From Algicella marina (GTDB lineage: Bacteria > Pseudomonadota > Alphaproteobacteria > Rhodobacterales > Rhodobacteraceae), in NCBI RefSeq assembly GCF_009931615.1, contig NZ_CP046620.1, positions 3,580,501 through 3,644,500 on the forward strand: 64,000 nucleotides of DNA. The letters are read 5' to 3'. Below the pieces are notes generated by a model. It worked only from the letters and a program-made list of their open reading frames with translations, did not search any database and was not told the origin of the DNA. Made by a program: the position numbers and the translations under genes. Within the stretch, counting starts at the first letter, position 1. Every line of letters starts with the position of its first letter. Below, piece by piece: positions 55,475-64,000 of this stretch.

Positions 55475-57043
55475 ATGATCTGGTCGCTCGTCAAGATATT
55501 GTTCTTTATCGGTATTGCTGCGGCTCTGGCATTTGGTGCCGGGTTGCTGATGGAAACGCCTGGCGGCGTTCGCCTTGCCTTCAATGGGCAGGAGTGGACG
55601 CTGACGCCGCTGGCATTCCTGATCTCCCTGATCCTGCTTATGATCGTCATCTGGTTGATACTCAAGCTTGCGGGTCTGTGCGTTGCCGTTGTGCGTTTTC
55701 TGTTGGGAGACAAGACGGCCATCAACCGGTACTTCGACCGCAGGGCTGAGCGTCGGGGCTTCGATGCCTTGGGCGATAGCCTGATGGCCCTTGCATCCGG
55801 CGATGCTCGCAAAGCGCAGTCCAGCGCACTCAAGGCTGAGAAATTGCTGAATCGTCCGGAGTTGACTCATTTGGTCAGTGCTCAGGCGGCGGAGGCCAAC
55901 GGCAATCACGCACGGGCTGCAGAAATCTACAAGGCGATGCTTTCAAACGAAAAGTCGCGATTTCTGGCCATCAAGGGACTGTTGAAACAACAGCTTGACG
56001 CTGGAAACACCGATACTGCCTTGCGTCTTGCCGAGAAGGCATTTGCGATCAATCCGAAACACGATGAGATCGGCGATACGCTGTTTACTCTTCAGTCAAG
56101 AAAGAGCGATTGGTCCGGAGCGCGAACTACTCTGGCTGCAAAAGTACGGCAGTCCGCCTTGCCCAAGGACGTCGGCAAACGTCGAGAGGCGGTGCTTCTT
56201 GTTGCCGATGCGATCGTCGCCAAAGAGGCCGGCGAAGTTGCCCGTGCCCGTGATGCGGCGTACCAGGCCAACAGGGTTGCCCCCGATTTCGTTCCGGCGG
56301 CGGCCCTCGCGGCGAGGCTACATATCGATGCCGGTGAGCCGCGGAAGGCTTCCAAGATCCTCAAGCGTGCCTGGTCGACCAATCCGCATCCGGATTTAGC
56401 GGCCGCTTTTGCCGAGATCGCGCCTGCAGAAACGCCGATTGAACGCAGCAATCGATTTAAACCACTGCTTGCAATGAATGCGGATGATGCCGAGAGCAAG
56501 CTTGTCGGTGCTGAATTGGCACTTGCGGCAGAGGATTTCCCTGGCGCGCGGCGGGCGCTCGGCCCCCTCGCTGAAGAAGATCCGACTACACGATCACTGG
56601 CGATCATGGCGGCCATCGAAAAAGGCGAAGGTGCTTCGGACATTGTGGTGCGCGGTTGGCTGGCAAAGGCATTGAGTGTGCCGAGAGGTGAGTGCTGGAT
56701 CTGCTCGAACTGCCATACAGTCCATGCCGATTGGTCGCCGGTCTGTGATGCATGTGAGAGTTTCGACACCATGGCCTGGGCTCGGCCCGTCGAGACCGGC
56801 CAGGGCGAGAACAGTACTGTAGCCATGTTGCCGCTGATCATCGGGGCACTTGAGGACCGGACCGAAGAAGAGGATCTGACATGGACGGAACCGGAACCGG
56901 ATACGGGCCCGGCGGTTGCAGAGCCGGAAGTTAAGGCGGAAAAGCCCGCACCGAAGCCGGATTGGGTTGAGGCGGATGCTGTGATGGACACCGTAAATGA
57001 AGATGACGAAGTGTCACCTTCTGCTGCGAAGGCGGCGTCCTGA
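55475..57043 (+). CDS. hemY: HemY-type TPR membrane protein
   Basis: A 522-residue protein with two N-terminal membrane segments (about 5-25 and 45-70), the HemY_N domain and TPR repeats, then a zinc-ribbon-like CWICSNC and CDAC set near residues 408-430, and a proline/glutamate-rich tail. It is the alphaproteobacterial HemY-N type of haem-operon protein, not protoporphyrinogen oxidase. ATG 55475 follows the Mic60-like stop by 16 bases. Confidence 0.9.
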   Translation: MIWSLVKILFFIGIAAALAFGAGLLMETPGGVRLAFNGQEWTLTPLAFLISLILLMIVIWLILKLAGLCVAVVRFLLGDKTAINRYFDRRAERRGFDALGDSLMALASGDARKAQSSALKAEKLLNRPELTHLVSAQAAEANGNHARAAEIYKAMLSNEKSRFLAIKGLLKQQLDAGNTDTALRLAEKAFAINPKHDEIGDTLFTLQSRKSDWSGARTTLAAKVRQSALPKDVGKRREAVLLVADAIVAKEAGEVARARDAAYQANRVAPDFVPAAALAARLHIDAGEPRKASKILKRAWSTNPHPDLAAAFAEIAPAETPIERSNRFKPLLAMNADDAESKLVGAELALAAEDFPGARRALGPLAEEDPTTRSLAIMAAIEKGEGASDIVVRGWLAKALSVPRGECWICSNCHTVHADWSPVCDACESFDTMAWARPVETGQGENSTVAMLPLIIGALEDRTEEEDLTWTEPEPDTGPAVAEPEVKAEKPAPKPDWVEADAVMDTVNEDDEVSPSAAKAAS

Positions 57044-57178
57044 CATTTGTCATTGCACCCGGCTTCCGCACTGAAGTTTTCCCGGATTTTGCGCATTCTA
57101 TGGGATTGCGGTGGTGTCTCACAGCATGTAAAGGAAGCGCGGGTTGGCGTCATCGTTCCTATCGAACGTAGGTTCGAT

Positions 57179-57184
57179 TATAAT
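57179..57184 (+). promoter_or_regulatory. -10 element of tRNA-Thr
   Basis: Consensus TATAAT 17 bases before the tRNA. A small inverted repeat TCGAAC/GTTCGA (57162-57167/57172-57177) touches it upstream. No good -35 was identified at 16-18 bases. Confidence 0.55.
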
Positions 57185-57201
57185 GCGGTGGGCCGGCAAT
57201 A

Positions 57202-57277
57202 GCCGCTGTAGCTCAGATGGTAGAGCACGTCATTCGTAATGATGGGGTCGGGGGTTCGAGTCCCTTCAGCGGCACCA
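57202..57277 (+). tRNA. tRNA-Thr, anticodon CGU
   Basis: A 76-base gene with CCA encoded. Acceptor GCCGCTG (57202-57208) pairs with CAGCGGC (57267-57273), A74 discriminator at 57274. The anticodon loop TTCGTAA gives CGT at 57235-57237, reading ACG codons. The T arm has GGTTCGAGTCC. All arms pair normally. Confidence 0.96.
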
Positions 57278-57322
57278 CACAATTTTCACATTGCCCACTT
57301 CGTTTGAACAGACAGCCTGATT

Positions 57323-58246
57323 TTACGTTGTCTCTCGCTGCACGAGAAGTTTGTAGAGGTGACGGATGCGCTCTGTTATCGGCCGAGATTTGTCGCCAAT
57401 CTGCTTGCCATCAATCGATGCGACTGGGGTTTGGGCGCCGAAGGTGCCTGTCAGAAAAGCTTCGTCGGCACCGTATGCCTCGAACAGAGAAAAGTTCTTT
57501 TCCAGTATGGGAATGTTGTTCTCTCGGCAGAGGTCGATAACCTTCTGTCGTGTTACGCCGTTCATGCAATAGTCACCGGTAGAGGTCCAGACTTCTCCTC
57601 GCCGGACGATGAAGAAGTTGCAGGCATTCGTCGTATTGACGAAGCCGTTCGGGTCGAGCATCAGGGCTTCGTCGGCGCCGGCAGCTTCCGCCTGTAGGCA
57701 GGCAATAATGCAGTTGAGCTTGGAGTGGCTGTTGAGCTTCGGGTCCTGGCTCATCGGCAACCCCCGAACCTGCGGAACCGTGGCGAGACGAATGCCTTCC
57801 CGCGCAAGGGTTTCGACCGGCTTCGAGTGTTCCATAATAATCACCATCGTCGGACCGGAGCGGCTCAGGGACGGGTGCTGGAAGGGCTTGTCCTTGACGC
57901 CACGGGAGAGCATCAGGCGGCAATGGACGTCGTGGGTCATACCGTTGGCAGCGGCTGTTCTGCAAAGCGCATCCAGGACTTCCGGCTTCGTCATACCGAC
58001 ATCAAGAGAAATGGTTTTGCATGAATTGAAGAAGCGATCCATGTGCTCGTCAAAGAACGCCCACTTGCCATTGTAGAGGCGCAGACCCTCCCAGATACCA
58101 TCGCCCAGCATAAACCCAGAATCGTAGACGGATACCTTTGCCTCGTTGCGATGAACGATATCGCCGTTCACGTAGATCCGGATGTCCCGGTTCCGCGCGT
58201 CCTGTTCGGCATCGTGGGTTGTGAGGGCGGTATCGTGAGTATCCAT
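57323..58246 (-). CDS. Class-IV PLP aminotransferase (BCAT/DAAT family)
   Basis: A 307-residue fold-type IV aminotransferase. PLP lysine is in NSHSKLNCIIA; GDGIWEGLRLYNGK and GADEALMLDPNGFVNTT match branched-chain aminotransferase-like proteins. Whether it acts on branched-chain L-amino acids or D-amino acids cannot be settled by eye. An N-terminal extension of about 20 residues (DTHDTALTTHDAEQD) precedes the domain. It is the last gene of the minus-strand set after the TAXI protein. Confidence 0.87.
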   Translation of the reverse strand: MDTHDTALTTHDAEQDARNRDIRIYVNGDIVHRNEAKVSVYDSGFMLGDGIWEGLRLYNGKWAFFDEHMDRFFNSCKTISLDVGMTKPEVLDALCRTAAANGMTHDVHCRLMLSRGVKDKPFQHPSLSRSGPTMVIIMEHSKPVETLAREGIRLATVPQVRGLPMSQDPKLNSHSKLNCIIACLQAEAAGADEALMLDPNGFVNTTNACNFFIVRRGEVWTSTGDYCMNGVTRQKVIDLCRENNIPILEKNFSLFEAYGADEAFLTGTFGAQTPVASIDGKQIGDKSRPITERIRHLYKLLVQRETT

Positions 58247-58315
58247 CTTAGGAACTTTCTCAAATTCAGGAGTACGGCACCGAAAATTGCGGTGCCGTTG
58301 GGGGGCGGAGTCGGT

Positions 58316-59281
58316 CTACATCCAGCCACGCTCCTTGTAGTAGCGGATGGCTCCGTCGTGCAGTGGTGCCATGATGCCGTTGGTGATCATGTCTCCTTCG
58401 TTCAGGTTGGCGAACGCGGGGTGCAGTTTCTTGAAGCGTTCGAAGTTGTCGAACAAAGCCTTTACGACGGCATAAACAGCCTCCTCGCTCGTGTTCGTAG
58501 AGGACACCAGCGTTGCCAGAGGTCCATAGCTTCGAATCTCTGCTTTCTGCCCCCGATAGAGACCGGCCGGAATGGTCGCAGCGGCGTAGTACGGTGTGGC
58601 CTCAATCAGTTCATCGACCTCCGGGCCGTCTACCTGAATAAACCGTGTTTCACACGAGACGGTGGCTTCGGTAATGTTGCCGACAGGATGGCCGGCCGAA
58701 AACATGATCGCTTCAACCTTGTCATCGCAAAGGGCGGCCGACTGTTCGGCCGACTTCAATTCGGCGGCCAAAGCCAGATCGGTTGTGTCAATTCCAACAG
58801 CGTCCAGAAGCACTTCGGCCGTGGCGCGGGAGCCCGAACCCGGATTGCCAATGTTGACGCGCTTGCCTTTCAGATCCTGTATCGTTGCGATATCTGCGTC
58901 TGTCCGCGCGAGGACGGTAACGATGTCAGCATGGGCCGACAGGATAGAACGCAAGTCGCCATTCGGGCCAGCATCCTCGAAAGTACTTGTTCCGTTCATA
59001 GCGTGGTATTGCCAGTCGGATTGGACTACCCCGAAATTGAGATCACCTGCACGGATACCGTTCAAATTGGCGATCGAACCGCCAGTCGCAGGTGCTGTAC
59101 ATTTCAAACCGTTTTCCGCGGACTCCCGGTTGACCAACTGGCAGATCGATTGACCAACCACGTAGTAGACACCGGTCTGGCCTGCTGTTCCGATCGTTAT
59201 GAACTCCTGCGCCTGTGCTAACGATGCGAAGCTCAGTGCGCCGAATGCGGAGAGGAGTGCAACTTTGAAATCAAACGCCAT
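58316..59281 (-). CDS. TAXI-family TRAP transporter solute-binding protein
   Basis: A 321-residue periplasmic binding protein with signal peptide (LLSAFGALSFASLAQAQ) and TAXI hallmarks: FITIGTAGQTGVYY, LVNRESAENGLKC, ATGGSIANLNGIRAG and GKRVNIGNPGSGSRATAE. TAXI proteins feed a fused DctQM permease; none is in the window. Known ligands include glutamate and other dicarboxylates. AGGAAAAAAA supports ATG 59281. Confidence 0.9.
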   Translation of the reverse strand: MAFDFKVALLSAFGALSFASLAQAQEFITIGTAGQTGVYYVVGQSICQLVNRESAENGLKCTAPATGGSIANLNGIRAGDLNFGVVQSDWQYHAMNGTSTFEDAGPNGDLRSILSAHADIVTVLARTDADIATIQDLKGKRVNIGNPGSGSRATAEVLLDAVGIDTTDLALAAELKSAEQSAALCDDKVEAIMFSAGHPVGNITEATVSCETRFIQVDGPEVDELIEATPYYAAATIPAGLYRGQKAEIRSYGPLATLVSSTNTSEEAVYAVVKALFDNFERFKKLHPAFANLNEGDMITNGIMAPLHDGAIRYYKERGWM

Positions 59282-59358
59282 TTTTTTTCCTGTCTGTTTT
59301 CGTTGCTCGCAGATCAGTGTCTGCGTGAGGTGGCACGGTGTCACCACTTCCAAAGACA

Positions 59359-59387
59359 AAATGGCAGGAGTTTTGTAGGATTGTCAA
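59359..59387 (-). promoter_or_regulatory. Possible promoter for the TAXI gene
   Basis: Minus-strand TTGACA (59387-59382) is a consensus -35; 17 bases on lies CCATTT (59364-59359) as a weak -10. It sits 78 bases before the TAXI start. Confidence 0.4.
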
Positions 59388-59443
59388 CAATTGACCGTAC
59401 AAACCGGTGAGTTTCGAGCGTAGCTTATGGGGAAGCGAACCTC

Positions 59444-60415
59444 TCAAGCGCCTTCCGGTGTGTTCTCCGGAAAAAAGCACGCCGCAGAATGTGATGCGTC
59501 GGAAAGCTTTGGACGTTCAGCCCGGCATTTGGTCTCTGCTTTCCAGCACCGTGGTGCAAAGGGGCAGCCCTGCGGCACATTGAGTGGCGAAGGAAGTTCG
59601 CCCTTCAGGTTGATACGGTTTTTCGCCGCACCCGGCTCAGCTCGTGGCGTGGCAGAAAGCAAAGCCTTTGTATATGGGTGCATAGGAGCGTCGAGGACAT
59701 CTTGCTTCGAGCCTCTTTCAACGGCACGACCAAGATACATCACGATCACATCGTCGGCGACATGACGCACGACGCTGAGATCGTGGCTGATGAACAGATA
59801 GGATAGGCCAAGTCGATCCTGAAGTTCCGTAAGGAGATTGAGGATGGCACTCTGAATTGAAAGGTCGAGGGCGGAAACCGGTTCATCAAGCACGAGCACC
59901 TTGGGATCCAACATGAGGGCTCTGGCGATCGCAATCCGCTGACGTTGCCCGCCGGAGAACATGTGCGGGTATCGGTCGAAATGTTCCGGGCGCAAGCCGA
60001 CCATTTCCAACATTTGGCGCGCCTTGGATTCACGCTCCTTTCGGGAAGTTTCCGAATGATTGATCACAAGTGGTTCGCAAAGGATTGCTCCGATCCGCTG
60101 GCGGGGATTGAGCGAGCCATAGGGATCCTGAAAAACAATCTGAACGGATTTGCGCAAACTTGCCCAGTCAGTTGGCAAAACCGGTTTACCGTCGAGTACC
60201 AATTGCCCGTCCGTCGGCTCTTCGATCATTGCGACCATCCGCGCCAACGTGGACTTCCCGCACCCACTTTCTCCGACCACGGCGAGCGTGCGCCCAGCGT
60301 ATAGCTCAAAGTCGACGCCACCGACGGCCTGAAGCAGCCGGGATTTCCTCAAGAGGCCGGTGCTGACGGTGTAGTGCCTTTGAAGGTTAGTTGCCTGCAT
60401 AACTGCTTGCGTCAT
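59444..60415 (-). CDS. dppF: Di/oligopeptide ABC transporter ATPase DppF
   Basis: A 323-residue ATP-binding subunit: Walker A VVGESGCGKST, FQDPYGSLNPRQ, signature FSGGQRQRIAIARAL, then the C-terminal oligopeptide-type cysteine segment CPFAPRC. ATG 60415 overlaps the DppD stop. With DppD it powers peptide import. Confidence 0.94.
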   Translation of the reverse strand: MTQAVMQATNLQRHYTVSTGLLRKSRLLQAVGGVDFELYAGRTLAVVGESGCGKSTLARMVAMIEEPTDGQLVLDGKPVLPTDWASLRKSVQIVFQDPYGSLNPRQRIGAILCEPLVINHSETSRKERESKARQMLEMVGLRPEHFDRYPHMFSGGQRQRIAIARALMLDPKVLVLDEPVSALDLSIQSAILNLLTELQDRLGLSYLFISHDLSVVRHVADDVIVMYLGRAVERGSKQDVLDAPMHPYTKALLSATPRAEPGAAKNRINLKGELPSPLNVPQGCPFAPRCWKAETKCRAERPKLSDASHSAACFFPENTPEGA

Positions 60416-61389
60416 GAAGCATTCCTTTCCGCCGTGTTGCGCGGATAAAAACATTTTGCAAAGCCGAGTTGCGCGTTCTGCTGTTTCGGAGAATGCGCCC
60501 GGCACTTGTCATCGGCAAACCTGCAGCGAGGTGAGAACAGGCAACCTTCCGGGCGGTCAAATTGGCCCGGAACCATTCCAGGTATGGTCGGCAGGAGACG
60601 TTCCGTGGCCCGCTCGGGCAGGGCGTCGAGAAGAGCAACTGAATAAGGATGGTGAGGGCTGTGGAACAGCGAATAGACCGACTGTTCCTCGACCTTCTGA
60701 CCGGCATACTGAACGCTGACACGCTCCGCTGTTTCGGCAACGACGCCCATGTCATGTGTGATCAATACCAAACCCATTCCCGTTTCCTCGCGAAGGCTGC
60801 GAAGCAGATCGAGAATCTGCGCCTGAATGGTGACGTCCAGAGCCGTAGTTGGTTCGTCCGCGATCAGAAGTTTGGGTTTGCACGCGATGGCCATGGCGAT
60901 CATCACGCGTTGGTTCATACCGCCGGACATCTGATGCGGAAATGCCGAGAGCCGCCGTTCCGGATCAGGAATGCCGACTTGTTCAAATAGCTCAATGGCT
61001 CGCCTCTGACGGTCTGCTCGGTTCAGGCCGAGATGAAAACGCAGCGCTTCTTTTACCTGCCAACCGACGGTGAAGCATGGATTGAGCGAAGACATCGGTT
61101 CCTGAAAGATCATCGCCAGCTCCTTGCCGATGATCTGACGTCGTGATTGTCTGGTCATCGTCAAAAGATCATGGCCATCGAAGCTGATCTCATCGGCGGA
61201 CACAGATGCGGTCCATGGCAGGAGTCCCATCAAGGCCAGCATTGAAACTGACTTACCGGAGCCGCTCTCTCCGACGATTGCCAAAATTTCGCCGGTATCA
61301 ACATCCTGATCGACGCCATCGACAGCGCGAAACTTGCCGGATGCGGTCGTGAAATCGACACTCAGGTTGCGGATGCGCAGAAGGGGCAT
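60412..61389 (-). CDS. dppD: Di/oligopeptide ABC transporter ATPase DppD
   Basis: A 325-residue ATP-binding subunit: Walker [23 protein letters not shown], signature [15 protein letters not shown], then GCLFSPRC at the C-terminal oligopeptide-binding region. The signature has N in place of the more usual R at SGGMNQR, a common variant. It overlaps dppF. Confidence 0.94.
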   Translation of the reverse strand: MPLLRIRNLSVDFTTASGKFRAVDGVDQDVDTGEILAIVGESGSGKSVSMLALMGLLPWTASVSADEISFDGHDLLTMTRQSRRQIIGKELAMIFQEPMSSLNPCFTVGWQVKEALRFHLGLNRADRQRRAIELFEQVGIPDPERRLSAFPHQMSGGMNQRVMIAMAIACKPKLLIADEPTTALDVTIQAQILDLLRSLREETGMGLVLITHDMGVVAETAERVSVQYAGQKVEEQSVYSLFHSPHHPYSVALLDALPERATERLLPTIPGMVPGQFDRPEGCLFSPRCRFADDKCRAHSPKQQNAQLGFAKCFYPRNTAERNAS

Positions 61390-61392
61390 CGT

Positions 61393-62292
61393 TCAACTCC
61401 TCCGCAATTTCGGGTCAAGCGCATCACGCAACCCGTCACCCATCAGGTTGATTGCGAGAACGGTTACGAGGATCGCAAGGCCCGGGAAGGTCACAACCCA
61501 CCAAGCCCTGAGGATGAATTCACGAGCCTCGGCCAGCATTGTGCCCCACTCTGGCGTTGGCGGCTGGGCACCCATTCCCAGAAATCCGAGTGCTGCAGCA
61601 TCGAGAATGGCCGTCGAGAACGAAAGGGCCGCCTGTACGATGATCGGTGCCAGGCAATTGGGCAGTACCGTCACGAACATGAGCCGGCCGAGACCGGCAC
61701 CGGCCACACGCGCGGAAGTCACATAATCCTTCTGTCTTTCGGATAGGACGCTGGCGCGGGTCAACCGAACGTAATGTGGTTGCAGTACGATCGCGATCGC
61801 GACCATCGCATTGACCAGAGAAGGGCCGAGTATCGCCACCAGCACTAGAGCAAGTAGCAATGACGGGAAGGCCAGAATGATGTCCATGATCCGCATGATC
61901 ACAGTGTCCAGCCATTTTGGCGCGAAGCCTGCGATAAGTCCGACTACGATGCCTCCGGAGGCAGCAATGCTGACCACGATGACTCCAACGAAAAATGAGA
62001 ACCGGGCGCCGACAATAAGGCGAGAAAGCATGTCTCGGCCCAGCGGGTCGGTACCCAGTAGATACTCCCATGTGCCACCCTCTTGCCAGACGGGCGGCTG
62101 AAGCGCGGCGGAGCGATACTGCATCGTGGCGTCATGCGGGGCGATCCAGGGGCCGAAAAGTGCAAGGAATGCGAAAACTGCAAATATCCACAGACCGATG
62201 ACCGCCCCGCGGTTTTCCCGGAAATAGAACCAAAACTCGTGCAGGCTTCCGCTGCGCGCTTTGGGTTGCTGTAGCATTGCGGAATGCGCCAT
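61393..62292 (-). CDS. dppC: Di/oligopeptide ABC transporter permease DppC
   Basis: A 299-residue permease with an N-terminal cytosolic stretch, a first helix (VIGLWIFAVFAFLALFG), the LLGTDPLGRDMLSRLI motif of DppC proteins and the EAA loop near SARVAGAGLGRLMF. Start overlaps the dppB stop by one base. Confidence 0.94.
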   Translation of the reverse strand: MAHSAMLQQPKARSGSLHEFWFYFRENRGAVIGLWIFAVFAFLALFGPWIAPHDATMQYRSAALQPPVWQEGGTWEYLLGTDPLGRDMLSRLIVGARFSFFVGVIVVSIAASGGIVVGLIAGFAPKWLDTVIMRIMDIILAFPSLLLALVLVAILGPSLVNAMVAIAIVLQPHYVRLTRASVLSERQKDYVTSARVAGAGLGRLMFVTVLPNCLAPIIVQAALSFSTAILDAAALGFLGMGAQPPTPEWGTMLAEAREFILRAWWVVTFPGLAILVTVLAINLMGDGLRDALDPKLRRS

Positions 62293-63299
62293 TATCGTTT
62301 CCTGATCTTCGGGTTGATCACACCATAGAGAACGTCAACCGTCAGGTTTACCACCATCACCATCACGGCAATCAGCAACAGCCCTCCCTGAACAACGGGG
62401 TAGTCGCGGCGGAAAATGCTGTCGACCATCCATTTGCCGATGCCGGGCCAACTGAAAATCGTTTCCGTGAGGATGGCACCCGCCAGCAAAGTTCCGACAG
62501 AGAGGCCGATGACCGTTATTACCGGGATCAACGCATTGCGTAGGGCGTGGACACCATTGATACGCCGTGCGGTAAGGCCCTTTGCTCTGGCCGTGCGGAT
62601 GTAGTCCTCTCCGAGAACCTCCAGCATTGCGGAGCGGGTCTGGCGCGCTATCACAGCCAGCGGAATGGTTCCGAGCACAATAGACGGCAACAGCAGGTGC
62701 CGCACAGCAGAGGCAAAGGCTCCGCTCTGGCCAGATGCCAGGCTGTCTATCAACATGAAACCGGTGGCATTCGGAAAATAGTAGATTAGGTCGATCCGGC
62801 CGGAGACAGGGGTCCACTGCAGCATTCCGGAAAACACTATGATCAAGAGGAGTGCCCACCAGAAAATCGGCATTGAATAGCCGACGAGTGCGGTGGACAT
62901 CAGGGCACGGTCAAAAAACTTGCCACGGTTTACGGCGGCGATGACGCCAGCGGGTAGGCCGATCACCACAGCAATGACCATTGCGCACAACGACAACTCC
63001 ACGGTTGCTGGAAACAATGTAAAGAATTCATCCCAGACCGGTCTCTTGGTGACAAATGACTCACCAAGATCGCCACGCAGTACCCCAGTCAGGTAGTCCC
63101 AAAACTGGATGTACACTGGCCTGTCAAACCCGAATTGCGCAGATAGTTCGGCATACCTCTCCGGCGTTAGCCCGCGTTCACCGGCCATTACTATGATGGG
63201 ATCGCCGGGTAAAACCCTGATGAAGGCAAAAGAGATCAGCGTCACGCCGATGAACGTCGGGACGAAGGTCAGGAGACGACTGACAAAGTAGTTTAGCAT
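62292..63299 (-). CDS. dppB: Di/oligopeptide ABC transporter permease DppB
   Basis: A 335-residue permease with DppB N-terminus (FVSRLLTFVPTFIGVTLISF), the LPGDP motif, the loop FGFDRPVYIQFWDYL, and EAA loop YIRTARAKGLTARRI. It overlaps the end of the M24 peptidase gene by 7 bases, so the two are one operon. No DppA binding protein gene is found in the window. Confidence 0.94.
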   Translation of the reverse strand: MLNYFVSRLLTFVPTFIGVTLISFAFIRVLPGDPIIVMAGERGLTPERYAELSAQFGFDRPVYIQFWDYLTGVLRGDLGESFVTKRPVWDEFFTLFPATVELSLCAMVIAVVIGLPAGVIAAVNRGKFFDRALMSTALVGYSMPIFWWALLLIIVFSGMLQWTPVSGRIDLIYYFPNATGFMLIDSLASGQSGAFASAVRHLLLPSIVLGTIPLAVIARQTRSAMLEVLGEDYIRTARAKGLTARRINGVHALRNALIPVITVIGLSVGTLLAGAILTETIFSWPGIGKWMVDSIFRRDYPVVQGGLLLIAVMVMVVNLTVDVLYGVINPKIRKR

Positions 63300-64000
63300 G
63301 GCAGGATCGTTAGCTCCTTCGGAAACTGTGTCAGCGATGTGCAGCCGTTTTCGGTCACCAACACATCATCCTCGATCCTCACGCCAAAACTGCCGATCTT
63401 GTAGAGACCGGGTTCATTGGTGAAGACAGTGCCGGCCGGCAAAACCGAGTGGTTACCACGCATGATATATGGCGCCTCATGAACATCCCGACCAAGGCCG
63501 TGGCCGGTTTTCGTGCGTATTCTGTCGGCGTAGGGAGAAGCCTCCAGTATACCGATCACCGCATCGTCTACCTGATGAGCGGTGATGCCCGCGCGGGTGA
63601 TCTCGAACCCCCTGCGGTTTGCCCTGAGAACCGTATCATACACATCCTGCGCTTCATCGCTGGCGTGCTGCAAAAAGACAGTCCGGGTGATATCAGCCGC
63701 AAACCCGTCCTTCCTCGCGCCGAAATCGAGGAGCAGCGCGTCGCCGGGCTGGACGACGTAGTCTGCCCGTGCCTTTGCATGCGGGAGCGCAGAGCCGTTG
63801 CCGGCCGCGACGATTGGGTGAAATGCCTGATCTTCGGCGCCTTCCGCAAACAGCGCCTGGATCAATGTCTGTTCGATCTGCTTTTCGGTCTGGCCAATCC
63901 GCACGCTCTCCAGCGTTCGCACAAGGGCGCGTTCGGATATCCCGATGGCCGATTGCAATGCGGCTACATCTTCCTTTGTCTTGACCATGCGCAGACCTGA
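63293..64000 (-). CDS. M24-family metallopeptidase (Xaa-Pro peptidase-like), 5' part missing
   Basis: The frame runs to the right edge with no stop; 235 codons are visible. The M24 'pita-bread' domain has metal ligands D (LLLDFGARKDGF), D (AADITRT), H (GHGLGRDVHE), E (NEPGLY) and E (GVRIEDD). The lead-in LRMVKTKEDVAALQSA is the usual junction after a creatinase-type N-terminal domain, so the start is beyond the window and a short 231-residue form is unlikely. It would cut Xaa-Pro peptides. It precedes the Dpp transporter genes. Confidence 0.9.
   Translation of the reverse strand, partial: SGLRMVKTKEDVAALQSAIGISERALVRTLESVRIGQTEKQIEQTLIQALFAEGAEDQAFHPIVAAGNGSALPHAKARADYVVQPGDALLLDFGARKDGFAADITRTVFLQHASDEAQDVYDTVLRANRRGFEITRAGITAHQVDDAVIGILEASPYADRIRTKTGHGLGRDVHEAPYIMRGNHSVLPAGTVFTNEPGLYKIGSFGVRIEDDVLVTENGCTSLTQFPKELTILPC

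Noticed and set aside
1-64000. CRISPR arrays, insertion sequences, integrases, toxin-antitoxin pairs, anti-phage systems
   Set aside because: No repeat-spacer pattern, transposase, recombinase or nuclease gene was recognised among the frames.

Overview
The window reads as chromosomal DNA of a free-living alphaproteobacterium, most probably of the Rhodobacterales (Roseobacter/Rhodobacter type). This is inferred from gene content and order: a NasS/NasT-type nitrate assimilation operon, the series gpsA-tsaD / hemD-Mic60-like-hemY, an opgC-opgG-opgH glucan operon with an OpgC succinyltransferase, a compact che operon, and high G+C with GTG/TTG starts and many 4-base ATGA overlaps. No insertion sequence, prophage, CRISPR array or plasmid function was seen. 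Both edges cut genes: a NasS-like sensor at the left and an M24 peptidase at the right.

Layout. (1) 1-13.1 kb: assimilatory nitrate operon. The end of a NasS-like sensor is followed by a leader with an ANTAR-type hexaloop hairpin and an intrinsic terminator. Then come nrtA, nrtB, a double-ATPase nrtCD fusion, a triple-GAF-like protein, a globin, nirB, nirD, nasA and a CysG-type siroheme synthase. The set covers nitrate import, nitrate-to-ammonium reduction and supply of the sirohaem cofactor; the GAF protein and globin are the least explained members. (2) 13.1-19.1 kb, minus strand: orphan histidine kinase, FadH-type dienoyl-CoA reductase, a small lipoprotein and ilvD. A 560-base gene-free stretch upstream of ilvD is strongly self-complementary and may be a structured RNA. 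(3) 19.6-31 kb, mixed: a LuxR-type quorum-sensing regulator (solo here), a CPBP protease, accD-folC, LysE and AEC transporters, hspQ, a lipoprotein transglycosylase, two LysR regulators, a candidate small RNA, and an OmpA / AhpD-like / GNAT operon. (4) 31-33 kb: gap with a LacI-type palindrome over its promoter, then map. (5) 33.4-39.8 kb: one chemotaxis operon (STAS-cheY-cheA-cheW-cheR-cheD-cheB-cheY) without a receptor gene. (6) 39.9-41.4 kb: gabD-type succinate-semialdehyde dehydrogenase behind a structured leader. (7) 41.5-47.7 kb, minus: opgC-opgG-opgH for periplasmic glucans, and a TTC38-like TPR protein. (8) 47.8-57 kb: YeeE/YedE sulfur-compound transporter, a TPP enzyme, an EVE-domain protein, gpsA, tsaD, and divergent hemD, a Mic60-like protein and hemY. 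(9) 57.2-64 kb: tRNA-Thr(CGU), then a minus-strand set that looks like peptide or amino-acid salvage: M24 peptidase, DppB-C-D-F type ABC transporter without its binding protein, an orphan TAXI binding protein and a class-IV aminotransferase.

Most of the content is conventional. The best leads for something less described are the nitrate leader RNA, the GAF and globin genes inside the nitrate operon, the structured region before ilvD, the CCUCCC-bearing candidate sRNA at 28.7 kb, the gap and gabD leader inverted repeats, and the 11-bp tandem repeats next to opgH.
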